Positions 36,360-46,560 of a stretch of DNA of 64,000 nucleotides are shown here, piece by piece. The stretch lies in contig VTFK01000344.1 of the NCBI GenBank assembly GCA_009617715.1, positions 186,001 through 250,000 on the forward strand, in the 5' to 3' direction. The stretch's first letter is position 1. The number at the start of each line of letters is the position of its first letter. The notes beneath the pieces are model-generated. The model made no database searches. It saw nothing but the letters and a program-made list of their open reading frames with translations, and had not been told where the DNA came from. The position numbers were made by a program, and so were the translations under genes. The DNA is from Plectrocnemia conspersa (taxonomy: Eukaryota; Arthropoda; Insecta; Trichoptera; Polycentropodidae).

Positions 36360-36830
36360 CTTTAGCCATTACCGGTATTTGGATCCTACGAGTCCAACCC
36401 AATGGACGGCATCCAGCTTTTGCCGGCCAGATGAGCGGGATCCACCCCCCGTAGCACTACGTTATTTATCAGAGTCTCAGTAGTATTTCTCTCGAGCACG
36501 TTAGGAAACGTTCTCATGATACAAAATTGCCATTGCATGCTATTGCGAAATTCAATAGCATTGCATTTCGGTGCGCTTCGTCCTTGTTACATCACTTTCT
36601 CCCTGATCTTAGAGGGACATTTGTATTGCCTCTGTTTCAGTTTTAGCAATGCTTTACTTGTCATTGGTATTCCAAAGGATGCTACCTTGGGTGGGTAGTC
36701 TTAGAGTTCACTTCCTCTCAAGAGTTTGGGATTCAAACCCAAGAGAGGTCCAACGTGTGGTCGACTGGCACCAAACTTTTTGGACAGTGTAGCATGTCCT
36801 CTTTTTCTGTATTGTGTTATTGCCAAGTAC
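36360..36830 (-). repeat. GC-richer block with a tRNA-like T arm, possible SINE or unknown repeat
   Basis: This 470-bp block is distinctly GC-richer than its surroundings. On the minus strand TTGGGTTTGAATCCCAA (plus 36,726-36,742) forms a 5-bp stem with a 7-base loop and contains GGTTTGAATCC, close to the RNA polymerase III B box. TGGTGCCAGTCG (plus 36,762-36,773) lies upstream as a weak A box, with spacing shorter than in most tRNAs. CCTCTC (36,714-36,719) and GAGAGG (36,743-36,748) flank the arm. No complete cloverleaf can be drawn. An open minus frame of 38 codons (FGIPMTSKALLKLKQRQYK) and the plus frame 36,516-36,698 have no known motif. A tRNA-derived SINE or an old unidentified element are both possible. 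Confidence 0.35.
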
Positions 36831-37972
36831 GATAGACTAATGGTGTAAGTTAGTGACTAATTCTCTATGTACTCAAGTGTTTTTTTAATTAATTTGTATC
36901 GTATCTAAGAAGATGTATCGTATCACAGAATAAGTAAATATTATATGGTATAACAAATGTATTTTTTTTCTAATACATATTTTTGCCACCCCTAAATACA
37001 CTTTGTATATTTTTAAAACGTTGCACCTAGGGATGGTTGAGTACAATATAAAAGGGCATTACTTATTGCTCCCCCTTTTTACAATCGCAATCTGTCTAGA
37101 AAGCTTAGCTTATTTATTCAATATTTTAATCATATGTAAATAATTCACTTAAATTAAGATGTAAAATGTTAGCAATAAATACTTTAGAAAATCAACTGAA
37201 ATGACTCATGGGTAGTAAATTTTAATTATTAGATAATTTAAAAAAGCAAGAAAGAACAGATCAGAATTAGTCCCATATTATATTTTTTAATTGCTACCTT
37301 TTTATTGGTAATAAAGGTTAAATTGGTTGAGCAGTAAAATTAATTTATCAACAAAACTTATTAATAAATATGTAATTCAATGACTAGCAAACGTCGTCTA
37401 TGGAATGCCTCAACAATTATTCTATAGATATTCTTATATTCTGAATACACCCTTATATATTTTTTTCTAAGCTTTATATTTTATTTGCGATTAGGCTTTT
37501 ATATAATCTAAGAAAATCAGTTTGATTGCTAATAGTTAAATTATCGTCTATAACATTGAATATTAAATGAATGACTTTAGTTTAGTGTTATAGTTGATTT
37601 CGCAGTAAACAATACTTTGCTTTGAGAATTTCATGTTTTAGCCAACTAAAATTTAGTGTATTTTATTTTAAAATATTGTAATATAATATTATAAAATCAT
37701 TATTATTATTATAATGATCTGAAAATGTAATCGAGTCTGTCCCAGAAACAAAATATATATGATACGTATACACAACAGCAATCACAATATTAAATTGCTA
37801 CAAATAACGAACATCGTCATGTATTATGCAATAGTACAGCCAAGTATTATTAAATATACACTAAAATAAAAATATGCACGTTTATTTTAGTAAGTCCCAA
37901 TTCTTATTAACAACTAATAACTAGAAAATAAAAATTAATCATAATAATTTAAAATGATATATATTTAGAGTA
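36831..37972. other. AT-rich non-coding DNA
   Basis: Nothing recognised. Confidence 0.6.
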
Positions 37973-38015
37973 CGCTCGGGATAAGGATTCTGGTTTGTTA
38001 TTGTGTGCGTGAACT

Positions 38016-38309
38016 GTGTGGCTCAAAAGAATTTCGCTCAGAATATTTAATTTTTTTATTTTAAAAGAAAATATATGTTTATTTAACATACATACATCTG
38101 AGCTAAGTTGGAAATTTCAACGGACAATTAAAAATATATTATATAATCGAAGAAACCAGACATTGATGTCATTAATTAAATATTTGCAAAATTCAAAATC
38201 TTTCACTAGTCAAAAAAATAATAAAGTCTTTAGCTATTCTCCAAATCCAAAAAGATATATAATAAAATGGGGAAAGAAATTATTCGTAGATTGTTTAATG
38301 GCTCGATGA
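38016..38309 (+). CDS. 97-codon ORF inside the 39-bp-TIR element, unrecognised
   Basis: The frame starts 5 bases after the left TIR and is among the longest in the window. It begins MWLKRISLRIFNFFILKENI; the C-terminal half is basic and polar (RRNQTLMSLIKYL, then PNPKRYIIKWGKKL). No transposase motif (DDE, zinc finger, helix-turn-helix) is evident. Codon use is AT-rich, so a chance frame in a non-autonomous element is quite possible. If real, it would be an element-encoded accessory protein or the N-terminus of a truncated transposase. Confidence 0.25.
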   Translation: MWLKRISLRIFNFFILKENICLFNIHTSELSWKFQRTIKNILYNRRNQTLMSLIKYLQNSKSFTSQKNNKVFSYSPNPKRYIIKWGKKLFVDCLMAR

Positions 38310-38512
38310 CTCTATTAAATCATTAGAATCCATTGAATAAATTAAAAATTATCATTGGCGCAACGATAAGAATAATAACTTTTTTAAGCCTTACAGAGAA
38401 TAGTGTAAAAAAACCAACAACGTACGGATTAATGGAAAAATAATTAAAATAGTTTAATTCACGGGTAAGAGAACGAATAACTTACAGTGAATATTTGAAG
38501 CCTTGATATCAA

Positions 38513-38627
38513 TTAACCCAGATATGCCCAAGAAATTTTGTTCTCTTAAAATTTCATTTATAAATAAAAAACAGTGGCACGAGTTTAGTGACCTACCCGT
38601 GGGACAGTGGGCATATCTGGGTTTTAA
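38513..38627. mobile_element. TTAA-flanked 107-bp MITE nested in the TIR element
   Basis: CCCAGATATGCCCA begins at 38,517 and its exact reverse complement TGGGCATATCTGGG ends at 38,621; counting adjacent bases the perfect inverted repeat is 16 bp (38,515-38,530 and 38,608-38,623). TTAA stands at 38,513-38,516 and 38,624-38,627. TTAA duplication plus CCC/GGG ends is the hallmark of piggyBac-type insertions. The interior is too short to encode anything. The right junction has two extra T bases before TTAA, so the exact edge is slightly uncertain. Confidence 0.75.
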
Positions 38628-38839
38628 ACCAATATGAACACAAAATTATTTTAAATAAATCACTAGAGAAGATCGAACTTCTATGCCACACTGCACTTTA
38701 ATGACGAATACCAGCGTTGACGAATCAACGACTGTCCTTAAAAGAAAAAGCGAGACAACGAAGTACACGCTACATCGCTTCTCTCTCTTATATACATGTA
38801 CACGCACACAATAACAAACCAGCATCCTTATCCTGAGCG

Positions 38840-39585
38840 AAGCTTAGACAAACTTTGCCACAGCCTCTCAAGAGTAAACATGATAGTCGTGTGAAATGAC
38901 TGATATATACTTGAATAGTGCGTGAATCGCAAAAAATGTAATATCAAACAACTAATCAGAACAATTTCAACATATGCTGCTCGGTGTTGATTAATTGTAT
39001 GCGCTGAAAACGGGTAGTAAAATTGTTTTCAATACAGACAAGTATCTGTGTTTCTTCTTTCGCATTGTGAAGTCCTACGCTGTGTATAAATATTTATAAT
39101 ATTCGCTATTGAGAGAAATTAAAAATAACTCATGATTAGCAGTATTATTTTAAACAAATATTTTAACTTTGTCACTGAGCCTAGGTATCTTGTAATTCTT
39201 CTCTTATCTATCTGACTAGTCCTGATTGCACTATTGTGTAGAAACCATGTACTAAACTTGTGCTTTTTTTCTTAATTATTAAAAAGTCTGTGCTAAGAAA
39301 TATACTTTTAGCGCACAGCTTTACCCACTTCAAAGTTTTCAATAAAATGTTAACAGTTAATATTTTGATTTATCTTTATAAGATAAATTAAATTCTATTT
39401 AAAATAACATGTTTTGTTACTGATACTAAAATGTAAATATAGTTGTTTTTCATGAAATAATTTCACAGGCGTATAAAATAATCATAACTGTATGTTTTCA
39501 ACAAAGATTTTTTTTCGCAAATGATCGTGTATTTATAACACAAATAAAAATAATGATTAATTAACATTTCGTTTTCGGCTATGTC
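38840..39585. other. AT-rich non-coding DNA
   Basis: Nothing recognised. Confidence 0.55.
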
Positions 39586-39850
39586 GGCATGAAATGGGTT
39601 AAGCGGCCTTTTCGCTTCCCCATATTGAATTATGTTCGGACATTAGGTGTATTTTTCGCGAAAATTGCCGTCATTTGCGCAAATGCGTGATTGCGGCCGA
39701 AGAACTGCGGCAGGAAATATTTTTCGGTAGCTCCTGCAAGGCCTGATTTAAGGACCGCATTAGGGGTGGGCCCCCGCGGTCCCGAGGCACGTGACCGATG
39801 AAGTGTGTACGCCGTCTAGGGCCCTCTTCTTTATACAAATTGATTCCATT
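39586..39850. promoter_or_regulatory. GC-rich island with a GGACCGC inverted repeat
   Basis: GGACCGC (39,752-39,758) and GCGGTCC (39,776-39,782) form a perfect 7-bp stem enclosing GGGGTGGGCCCC, itself strongly GC-rich. CGTGACCGATGAAG follows. A 61-codon minus frame (39,671-39,856) overlaps but has no motif. Candidate regulatory block. Confidence 0.33.
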
Positions 39851-40371
39851 TAACACTCACGTGTCCCTCTTATTTTTTCAGCACCATAGATAAATAAAAG
39901 CGTGGATATTTTATATGATATATACATACGTACAAGATATACACTTACGGTCCCTTGTATTATAAATGTATTATATCAAATTCAATGGCGAAGGTTTCGC
40001 ATAAATGTGCTGATTTTAATATATGAAAAAATAAATAAACGAAAGTATGTAAATGAGTTATATTAAAATAATATACGCTACCATAAGAATAATTGAGAGA
40101 ATTCGTTTAAATTAAATTATTTGGATTGGTTTTTGTTGAAATGTAAAATATAATATATTTTTTGCTGTAATAATACTAATATTTTACTTCACGCTTCCTC
40201 AATTATATATTGTGTTAAAACTTTGTTCGAGTTAGCAAGGGATCACTAGGTATCTTATTTTTTTCTCTCTTAAAAATGCGGATCTTGATATTTAGGTTTG
40301 CAGAATAATTTATTAAATAAATATTTTATTAGCTGTTGAAATATTTAATGTGTATTGCGCTGTTTGAAAAC

Positions 40372-40392
40372 TATATATATATATATATATAC
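40372..40392. repeat. (TA)n microsatellite
   Basis: About ten uninterrupted TA units ending at ATACG. Flanks from 39,851 to 42,077 are otherwise AT-rich, motif-free DNA; a short AAAAT-type repeat lies at 41,815-41,840. Confidence 0.85.
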
Positions 40393-42077
40393 GTTTAGAT
40401 TTATATAAGTATATTTTATATCATTTATACGTTAAACGAAAATATTTTTTAAAACGTACTAAAAAAATAAAAATATAATAAAATATTTTTAATTACACCA
40501 TAAAAAAGTAAACCATTAATATTAAAAATGATTTATTGTAAAGGTTAATAAAAATTGCAATATTATTAGTACGATACAAAAAAATAAATAATGGTTTGTA
40601 TATTTCTAACTCTAACCCTGTGTAAATTTATATTTATATTTATGTACAACTTTGCAGACATCTGATTTAAAATAGGCAATTATTTATATATCATATCATG
40701 CATATAACATTTTAATACAAATAATACAATTGAGGCAATTAAATTCAGCTTACAGCATTTTCGAAAGACATTATATTTACAATTTATTCAGCTTATGTCT
40801 CTTATTATTCCAATTTAAAACATGGGTTTTTAGTTGTATTTGTAGAAAATTAAATTTAATATACTACAATATTGTTGCCAAAAGCCTCAATTTTAAAATC
40901 ACACCATATATTAAATTGTCTTATGAGTTACTAGTATCATACATAAGGTAATATTTAAATGAATGATACTAAAGTTTTAAAAGAATAATAATTTAAAAAT
41001 AACCTCAAAAAAACTCTTTTTATGCTATCAATAATTTCAATTTGCATTATTTTTTTTAATTACGATTTATATTTTATTCATTTAAAATTTAATTTTGGAC
41101 ACTAGAATATTTTTACAGATTCTTATATAATATATAAAAAAACATTAAGGTTTGAAATAGCAATACAGAAATTACTTAATATTTTATTCATAAATTATAC
41201 TTTTAAGAAATTTGCCTTAAGAAGCCTTTAGATTTGTCTTAAATCACTTCCGTTCCACTGTTACTAACCTTCTATATAGTTACAAAAAAAGGAATTATTA
41301 GATGAGAAATCAAATCATATAAAAACCTTAAAAAATAAGCTTTAACTATGTTGAAAAATATCTTTTCAGGGTACTAATATAATCTTAAAAGCTTTCATAC
41401 ATATTTCAATAATAGAACCATAATCTTTCAAAAGCTTAATCTTGTTTTTATTTAACATGTTTATATTTAGTCAGCGATTTTAAATAGCTCTTTTTTTTTA
41501 TGTCAGTCCTATTTTTAACATCTGACAAAATTTCAACACATAATATGAATTTAAAAAAATGCAATATATATTTTTTAAATGCAATTTACAAAAAAGTTAC
41601 TCAAATAGTTATTGTACCTAAACCTAGAAAGCATTTAAATGTATACGTGCGTATAAAGTAATAAGTTTTCTATTAATATTAATAAGATTCAGTTTATAAC
41701 AATTATCTTAAGTAGGCTAAAACCATTACTGCATGAAAACAGACTAATTTATGTCATTAATTTGTGTTTCAGCAACAAAATTACACCATTAAGAAAGTTC
41801 ACAGATTTTTTGGAATAAAAAATAAAAATAAAAATAAAAACAGTAAAACAACGCAGTATTTCTTTTCATCTCAAAGGTTAATAATAGCGTTTACTATTAA
41901 ATAAAAAAATAAAAACCATTTAGTAACTATTTTATTCTATAGCCCTTTGTAAAATTTATTGGCTAACTGGTTTAAAAGTATTTAAATACCAACATGAAAT
42001 TAAAATTTAGATTACAGACAAACAATTTAACATCGTAATAATCCAAATATTTTTAAGCGAAATAATTAAATCAAGAT

Positions 42078-42185
42078 ATTAATCTAAGAGCAATGTAAGA
42101 AAAGATTAAGTATGTCAGTAAAATACCTATTTTTATAGGTATAGTATACTGACATAGTATGCTTTTCTGTTTCTTATGGATTAAT
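42078..42185. ncRNA. 108-nt imperfect hairpin: miRNA-precursor-like or fold-back MITE
   Basis: The two halves are inverted copies around 42,131. Matching blocks, left arm against the reverse complement of the right, are ATTAATC, TAAGA, AGAAAAG, TATGTCAGTA and ATACCTAT in the same order, separated by small internal loops, with a short T-rich terminal loop. That is 37 paired bases in five blocks. The size and bulged-stem shape resemble an insect miRNA precursor; the same shape also fits a short palindromic MITE. Strand cannot be decided, because a near-palindrome folds on both strands. Confidence 0.5.
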
Positions 42186-42239
42186 TGTTATAATGACAAG
42201 AAAATATAATTATTATTTTTCTGGAATGTTAGTCAATTT

Positions 42240-42840
42240 TATATATTGTTATTAAATACGAGTACGCTTCTGCGACGGCCAAAAACTATGTTAAAGTAAT
42301 CGTTAACTTTCTTCAAAACGTTTGAAGCGTTGCTCGTTTCTCAGAATATCTCAAATTTCGCTAATTTGACGTGCGATGAAAAATGAATTATCAAGTGCGA
42401 TTTCGCCAAAGTGCCTACACATTATAAATTTTACGCTTCGCCGGAACAACGAACGCATGTCAGGAATTTTCCTTTGCTCGTTTTAGGAATTTAACGATTT
42501 TTTTTTATTTCAAGCATGCACGATGAAAATTACTCTCGATGAAATTACTCTCAATCTTGGCCGCCGAAAAGGAATGCTTAACTTAATGATTTTTTTTCAA
42601 ACGGTGGCAAATGTTTTGATTTATGAAGCAGAATTTATTTATTGTTCGCGAATCGTTTCGCCCAAATTGCCGTAATAAGTCATCTACTACGCTTAATACC
42701 CGGCATTGTACTCGGCAGTATGCAAATAGCACAAATTGTATTCCGTTGACGGAATTGCTGAAATGACAAGTGTCCTCTAGATATTAGTATTATAATATTT
42801 AATGTACATACGATGCGCGTACAGCCAAAACAATGACGTC
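42240..42840. promoter_or_regulatory. Candidate regulatory island
   Basis: A block of about 600 bp clearly more complex than its flanks (for example TTCGCCGGAACAACGAACGC near 42,437 and TTGGCCGCCGAAAAGG near 42,557). No open coding frame of note. Confidence 0.3.
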
Positions 42841-43860
42841 TTATGCCGAACACACATCATATGCCGAATTCAACAATGGAACGATTGTTATTGCAGGTTC
42901 ACAATTGTTATTCGATAATTTATTGTTTGATTTCACGGTTAAGTACTAATTATGTAAATTAATTCAAACTATTAATTTTATTAATAATATTCAGCACAAT
43001 ATTCGTGTTAACAATGCGATAGTGACATAAATTTATTTTATGTTCAAAACAAGACAGCGCTTGCTTTTATGATAAACTTTTATACAAAATAATAAATAAG
43101 TAATGAATCAAATACATCAAAATGAGTTTTACGCATTAAATCAAAATATTATTTTTTTTAAAACATATATAGTTGCTTTTTAAGGTACGTTCGAAAAAAG
43201 TTTAACGAGAATTAATATAGGTTTTGATTGTTGTCATTGTAGATAATAAATACAACTTTCCTATATATATATTTTTCATTCTTAGAATATCGTAATACAA
43301 ATTAAAGAAGTATAAAGGAGTTTTAATATAAATTTACATTTCTTTTTTACCATTAACTGTTTAATATCCATTATAGTGTGATATAAATAGAAGTTACGTA
43401 GAAAAGTGTACCAGCAACTTCCGTTAAGTGTTAAATTAATCCTCATAATAATTAATACATATATTAAATAATATTTTTTTTGCTATTTACACATACATAT
43501 ATAAGTGCTCTTTTTTTATAATATTTGTAAAACTGAATTAATACATTTATTATTCTGTGATTTTATTAAGAGTCACGATTAAATAATATTACCTTATTTT
43601 GTTATAAAAATCGAATAGAAGTATTTTTTAAATTAAAGGCATAATAATTATGTCGTATTTGTCAAACATTTGTTTTTAAAAAAAAGTTTTTAAAAAATCA
43701 TAAAAAAACCTGTTTGATGTTTTACTAAGAATTTATATAAATCATAAATTAATACATTCTTAAAATTTATTACTTTATGAAACTAATGTTACGGTGTCGT
43801 AATGAAGTTAAAATACTATATAATTTATATTTAACGATCTTTAAAATACTATATACTTTA
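42841..43860. other. AT-rich non-coding DNA
   Basis: Nothing recognised. Confidence 0.55.
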
Positions 43861-44216
43861 GGGAAAAAAATTATCGCACGCGCATTTCTTTCTAATTCAA
43901 TCAAAAACGTTCGCTCGTCATTAGCATAATAATTTGTCGTGCACACAAAAAAGCGGTCGTAAAATTCGCTTTTATGAAGCCTTTGACTTTCGCCGTTCCA
44001 TTTTTGCAAAAAAAAATGTACAACACATAAATATGTAATATTTATTTATATTATACACACTGAAAAAATGGGGGCGAGAAATGTGGGGCGGATAAAATTA
44101 TGCCGCCATGATTAGCGCCAATCTCGCAAATTGTTATACGTTTTTTATCGACCCTAAAAGAAATACGTCCAAGACAATCCCGCTGGATTAAATTTAAAAA
44201 AAAATATATGTTACAG
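43861..44216. promoter_or_regulatory. GC-richer island upstream of a candidate exon
   Basis: Includes GGGGGCGAGAAATGTGGGGC near 44,069 and CGCCATGATTAGCGCC near 44,102. The 79-codon minus frame (43,770-44,009) overlaps its left part without a motif. Confidence 0.28.
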
Positions 44217-44302
44217 GATGCTCCTTTTTGGTTTGGTGGTGAGCGATGGGCAACATTCGTAACGGTAACAACAATGCAAGAGGGTCGCCGCGAGAGGAAA
44301 AA
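44217..44302 (+). CDS. Candidate internal exon, 86 nt
   Basis: Preceded by the A/T-rich tract and acceptor AAAATATATGTTACAG and followed by a near-perfect donor GTAAGTAT. Frame 1 is open across the whole segment and reads DAPFWFGGERWATFVTVTTM followed by QEGRRERK; frames 2 and 3 have stops. The segment is much less AT-rich than the surroundings. No neighbouring exon with matching phase was identified, no domain is recognisable, and the adjacent island could produce such a segment by chance. Confidence 0.28.
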
Positions 44303-45101
44303 GTAAGTATGAAAGTAATGAACGCGAAGAAGTAAACAAATTTAGGGGGTGAATTTACGCAGTGTTTATATATATCTATGTATACATACTACTGTGCGAG
44401 TGTGCGTTTTTCCAACAGTCTTATTTTTATTACGTAATTTTCTTCTTACTGCCCCGTTCCTGCACCTCCAGTTTAATTGTGTTTTTTTTATTTACTCCCG
44501 ACATTAAAGTTCCTGCACAAGGCCCGAACCCTCCACAAATTAAGCGAGAATATATACATATGTATTATATGAATACAAAATCAGTTTTTTTAATGTTTTT
44601 AGTAACTAACTTAACTGTGACGATAACGTAACATTAAACCATCTAAGACTCATATAAGATTTGTTATATAGATATAATTTATTCATTTTATATTGAGTAT
44701 AAACATAATAAGTTTTTTTTATAATTAGCTTTAGAGTTGTTAATAATGTATGTTTTCGGTTCGTAAAATATTCTCCGAAAGATAATTCCTGAGAATTGTA
44801 TAACAAAAACAATTGTTATTTACATTTTAATCAAATTTATTTTGATCTTACTGAAGAAAATTTTATAAGAATTCCAATGTGAAATAAAATTAATTTAATA
44901 AAAAAAAATTAAATATTTAGTTTTAAATTATAACAAATATAATTAAACAAATTTAATAAAAAAAAATATTATTTACAATATTTTAAAACACTAAAGAAAT
45001 GTGTTGTTTGCTTAGGTGCATTTTATCAGACATACAGTAGACATTGTATATATTGATTTAAAAAAATGCTTTTAATAAACTTTGTTCTAGTTGTCAGATC
45101 T
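44303..45101. other. AT-rich DNA after the candidate exon
   Basis: Open frames at 44,362-44,631 (plus) and 44,606-44,812 (minus) lack motifs. Nothing else recognised. Confidence 0.45.
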
Positions 45102-45161
45102 CGAATTATAACTAGGTTATACGTCGTATATACAGATTTTGAGAAGGTCTTCGACAATTAA
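45102..45161 (+). pseudogene. LINE reverse-transcriptase fragment (Jockey/CR1 type)
   Basis: The plus frame reads YVVYTDFEKVFDN then stop. This is the RT block containing the first catalytic aspartate, VYTDFxKAFDxVxH, of Jockey and CR1 clade non-LTR retrotransposons. Only about 17 codons are recognisable and AT-rich DNA follows immediately. A very short fossil. Confidence 0.6.
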
Positions 45162-46000
45162 TAAATATTTATTTTATCATTTTGTATCTACATATTTTTA
45201 AAGCAAAAATGCTGGTTTAAAACATAAACGATCGCTTAAAATTTTTTTTGTTTTACTTTTTTATTATTTTTAAAAAATGAGTTTTAATTAAACGTAAATA
45301 TCAAAATATTATATTACATTTACAATAAAATATTATTTTCTTACAAAAGAACATTCATTTTACGAGAAGCCTTGATTATGCACCAAGTGTAATCCTATTA
45401 GACTTTCATAAATAAAATCTTTGACAGCGTTATGTTGGCCTTAAAGAACAAAAGGATCGGAAAAACGCTTATGCATTTCTACAATCAACTTTTGTGACTT
45501 CGTCGTTAAACTGACAAAGACAATGTTGGACGTTGCAAAACATAATTAAATAATTCGCAGTAAACGTTTTATGCGTCCAACGTTAAATATTCGTGTAGAT
45601 ACGTTTTTTTATTTACATCTTTAACGTGATTTGTTACGTGGAATTTTTAATATCGCAACACACTATGCATATTAATCACGTTTTTTTGCGAAAGAGAAGC
45701 GGTGCTAGCTTTAATAATGAAAAATTTGTACGACTACTACATTTATTATAAGTTTTAATAAAATGATAAATTTGATAAAAAAAAAACTTTTAGCTTATTA
45801 AAAATAATTTAAAATTCATTTTGCTGTTTTTAAAAATTATTTTTTTGTATATCATATTTAAAATTGTATTATTAAAACGCTTTGCTTATGAATACATATA
45901 TGAACCAAATAATATCTATATTACAATTATTATTTAATTTATTACTTTACTTAACATACTAATATGAGAAAAATATAGCATATAGGACTTTTAGCGTGCG
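45162..46000. other. AT-rich DNA with a small island at 45.40-45.72 kb
   Basis: No coding or element signal recognised. Confidence 0.45.
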
Positions 46001-46560
46001 TTGGTATTGATGGGATTTATTTTATCATATATCAACTTCGTCTTTTCGAGACTTTGCGCAAACTTTAAAACCCATCGCTTGAACTCCCCGGATTTGGATA
46101 TTCCGTTGCGATCACGTCTCATTGAACTTAACACACGAGATTCGAAACTCACGTCCCTCTTACTTATATAATAATTAATATTTTGAATTTTAATTCATTA
46201 TGGGTTAGGCTATGCCTGAAAAGCTCTTCGCCCCTCCACCGTTAAACAAACGGGAGCTTATGGAAAACAAAATTCGCATTTATAAAGTATTTATAAAGAT
46301 TTTAATTTAACTTTCGCAATTCGAATTCGCTCCGCTCTTATTTCGCGCTTCTCACCTTAATATCTCTTACTTATAGGTGTATGATCGTACTTCTTACTCG
46401 TCAAGAAGAACGCTTTCGTACTACTCGGCAAGTATATATTCTCGAGGTTGCAGAGCCAACGGAGCAGCAAATTATGCATTCTAGACTAAGTTTCCAAAGT
46501 GGAAACATGCAACTATTGCATTTAGAATTACGGTCACAATAAGCAGATCAAAGATACGCG
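46001..46560. promoter_or_regulatory. Candidate regulatory island
   Basis: Several GC-richer clusters (46,060-46,160, 46,230-46,260, 46,320-46,480). No coding frame. Non-coding and regulatory by inference only. Confidence 0.28.

Larger units (their letters stand above)
37973..38839. mobile_element. DNA element with 39-bp terminal inverted repeats
   Basis: Positions 37,973-38,011 and 38,801-38,839 are inverted copies with 37 of 39 positions identical. The outer part is CGCTCGGGATAAGGATTCTG on the left and CGCTCAGGATAAGGATGCTG on the right (reverse complement); the inner part GTTTGTTATTGTGTGCGTG is identical. The unit is 867 bp. Just inside the left repeat is a 97-codon plus frame (38,016-38,309), described separately. 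A TTAG occurs a few bases outside both ends and could be a 4-bp target duplication if the ends extend by about three bases. Superfamily not assigned. A second, smaller element is nested inside. Confidence 0.8.
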
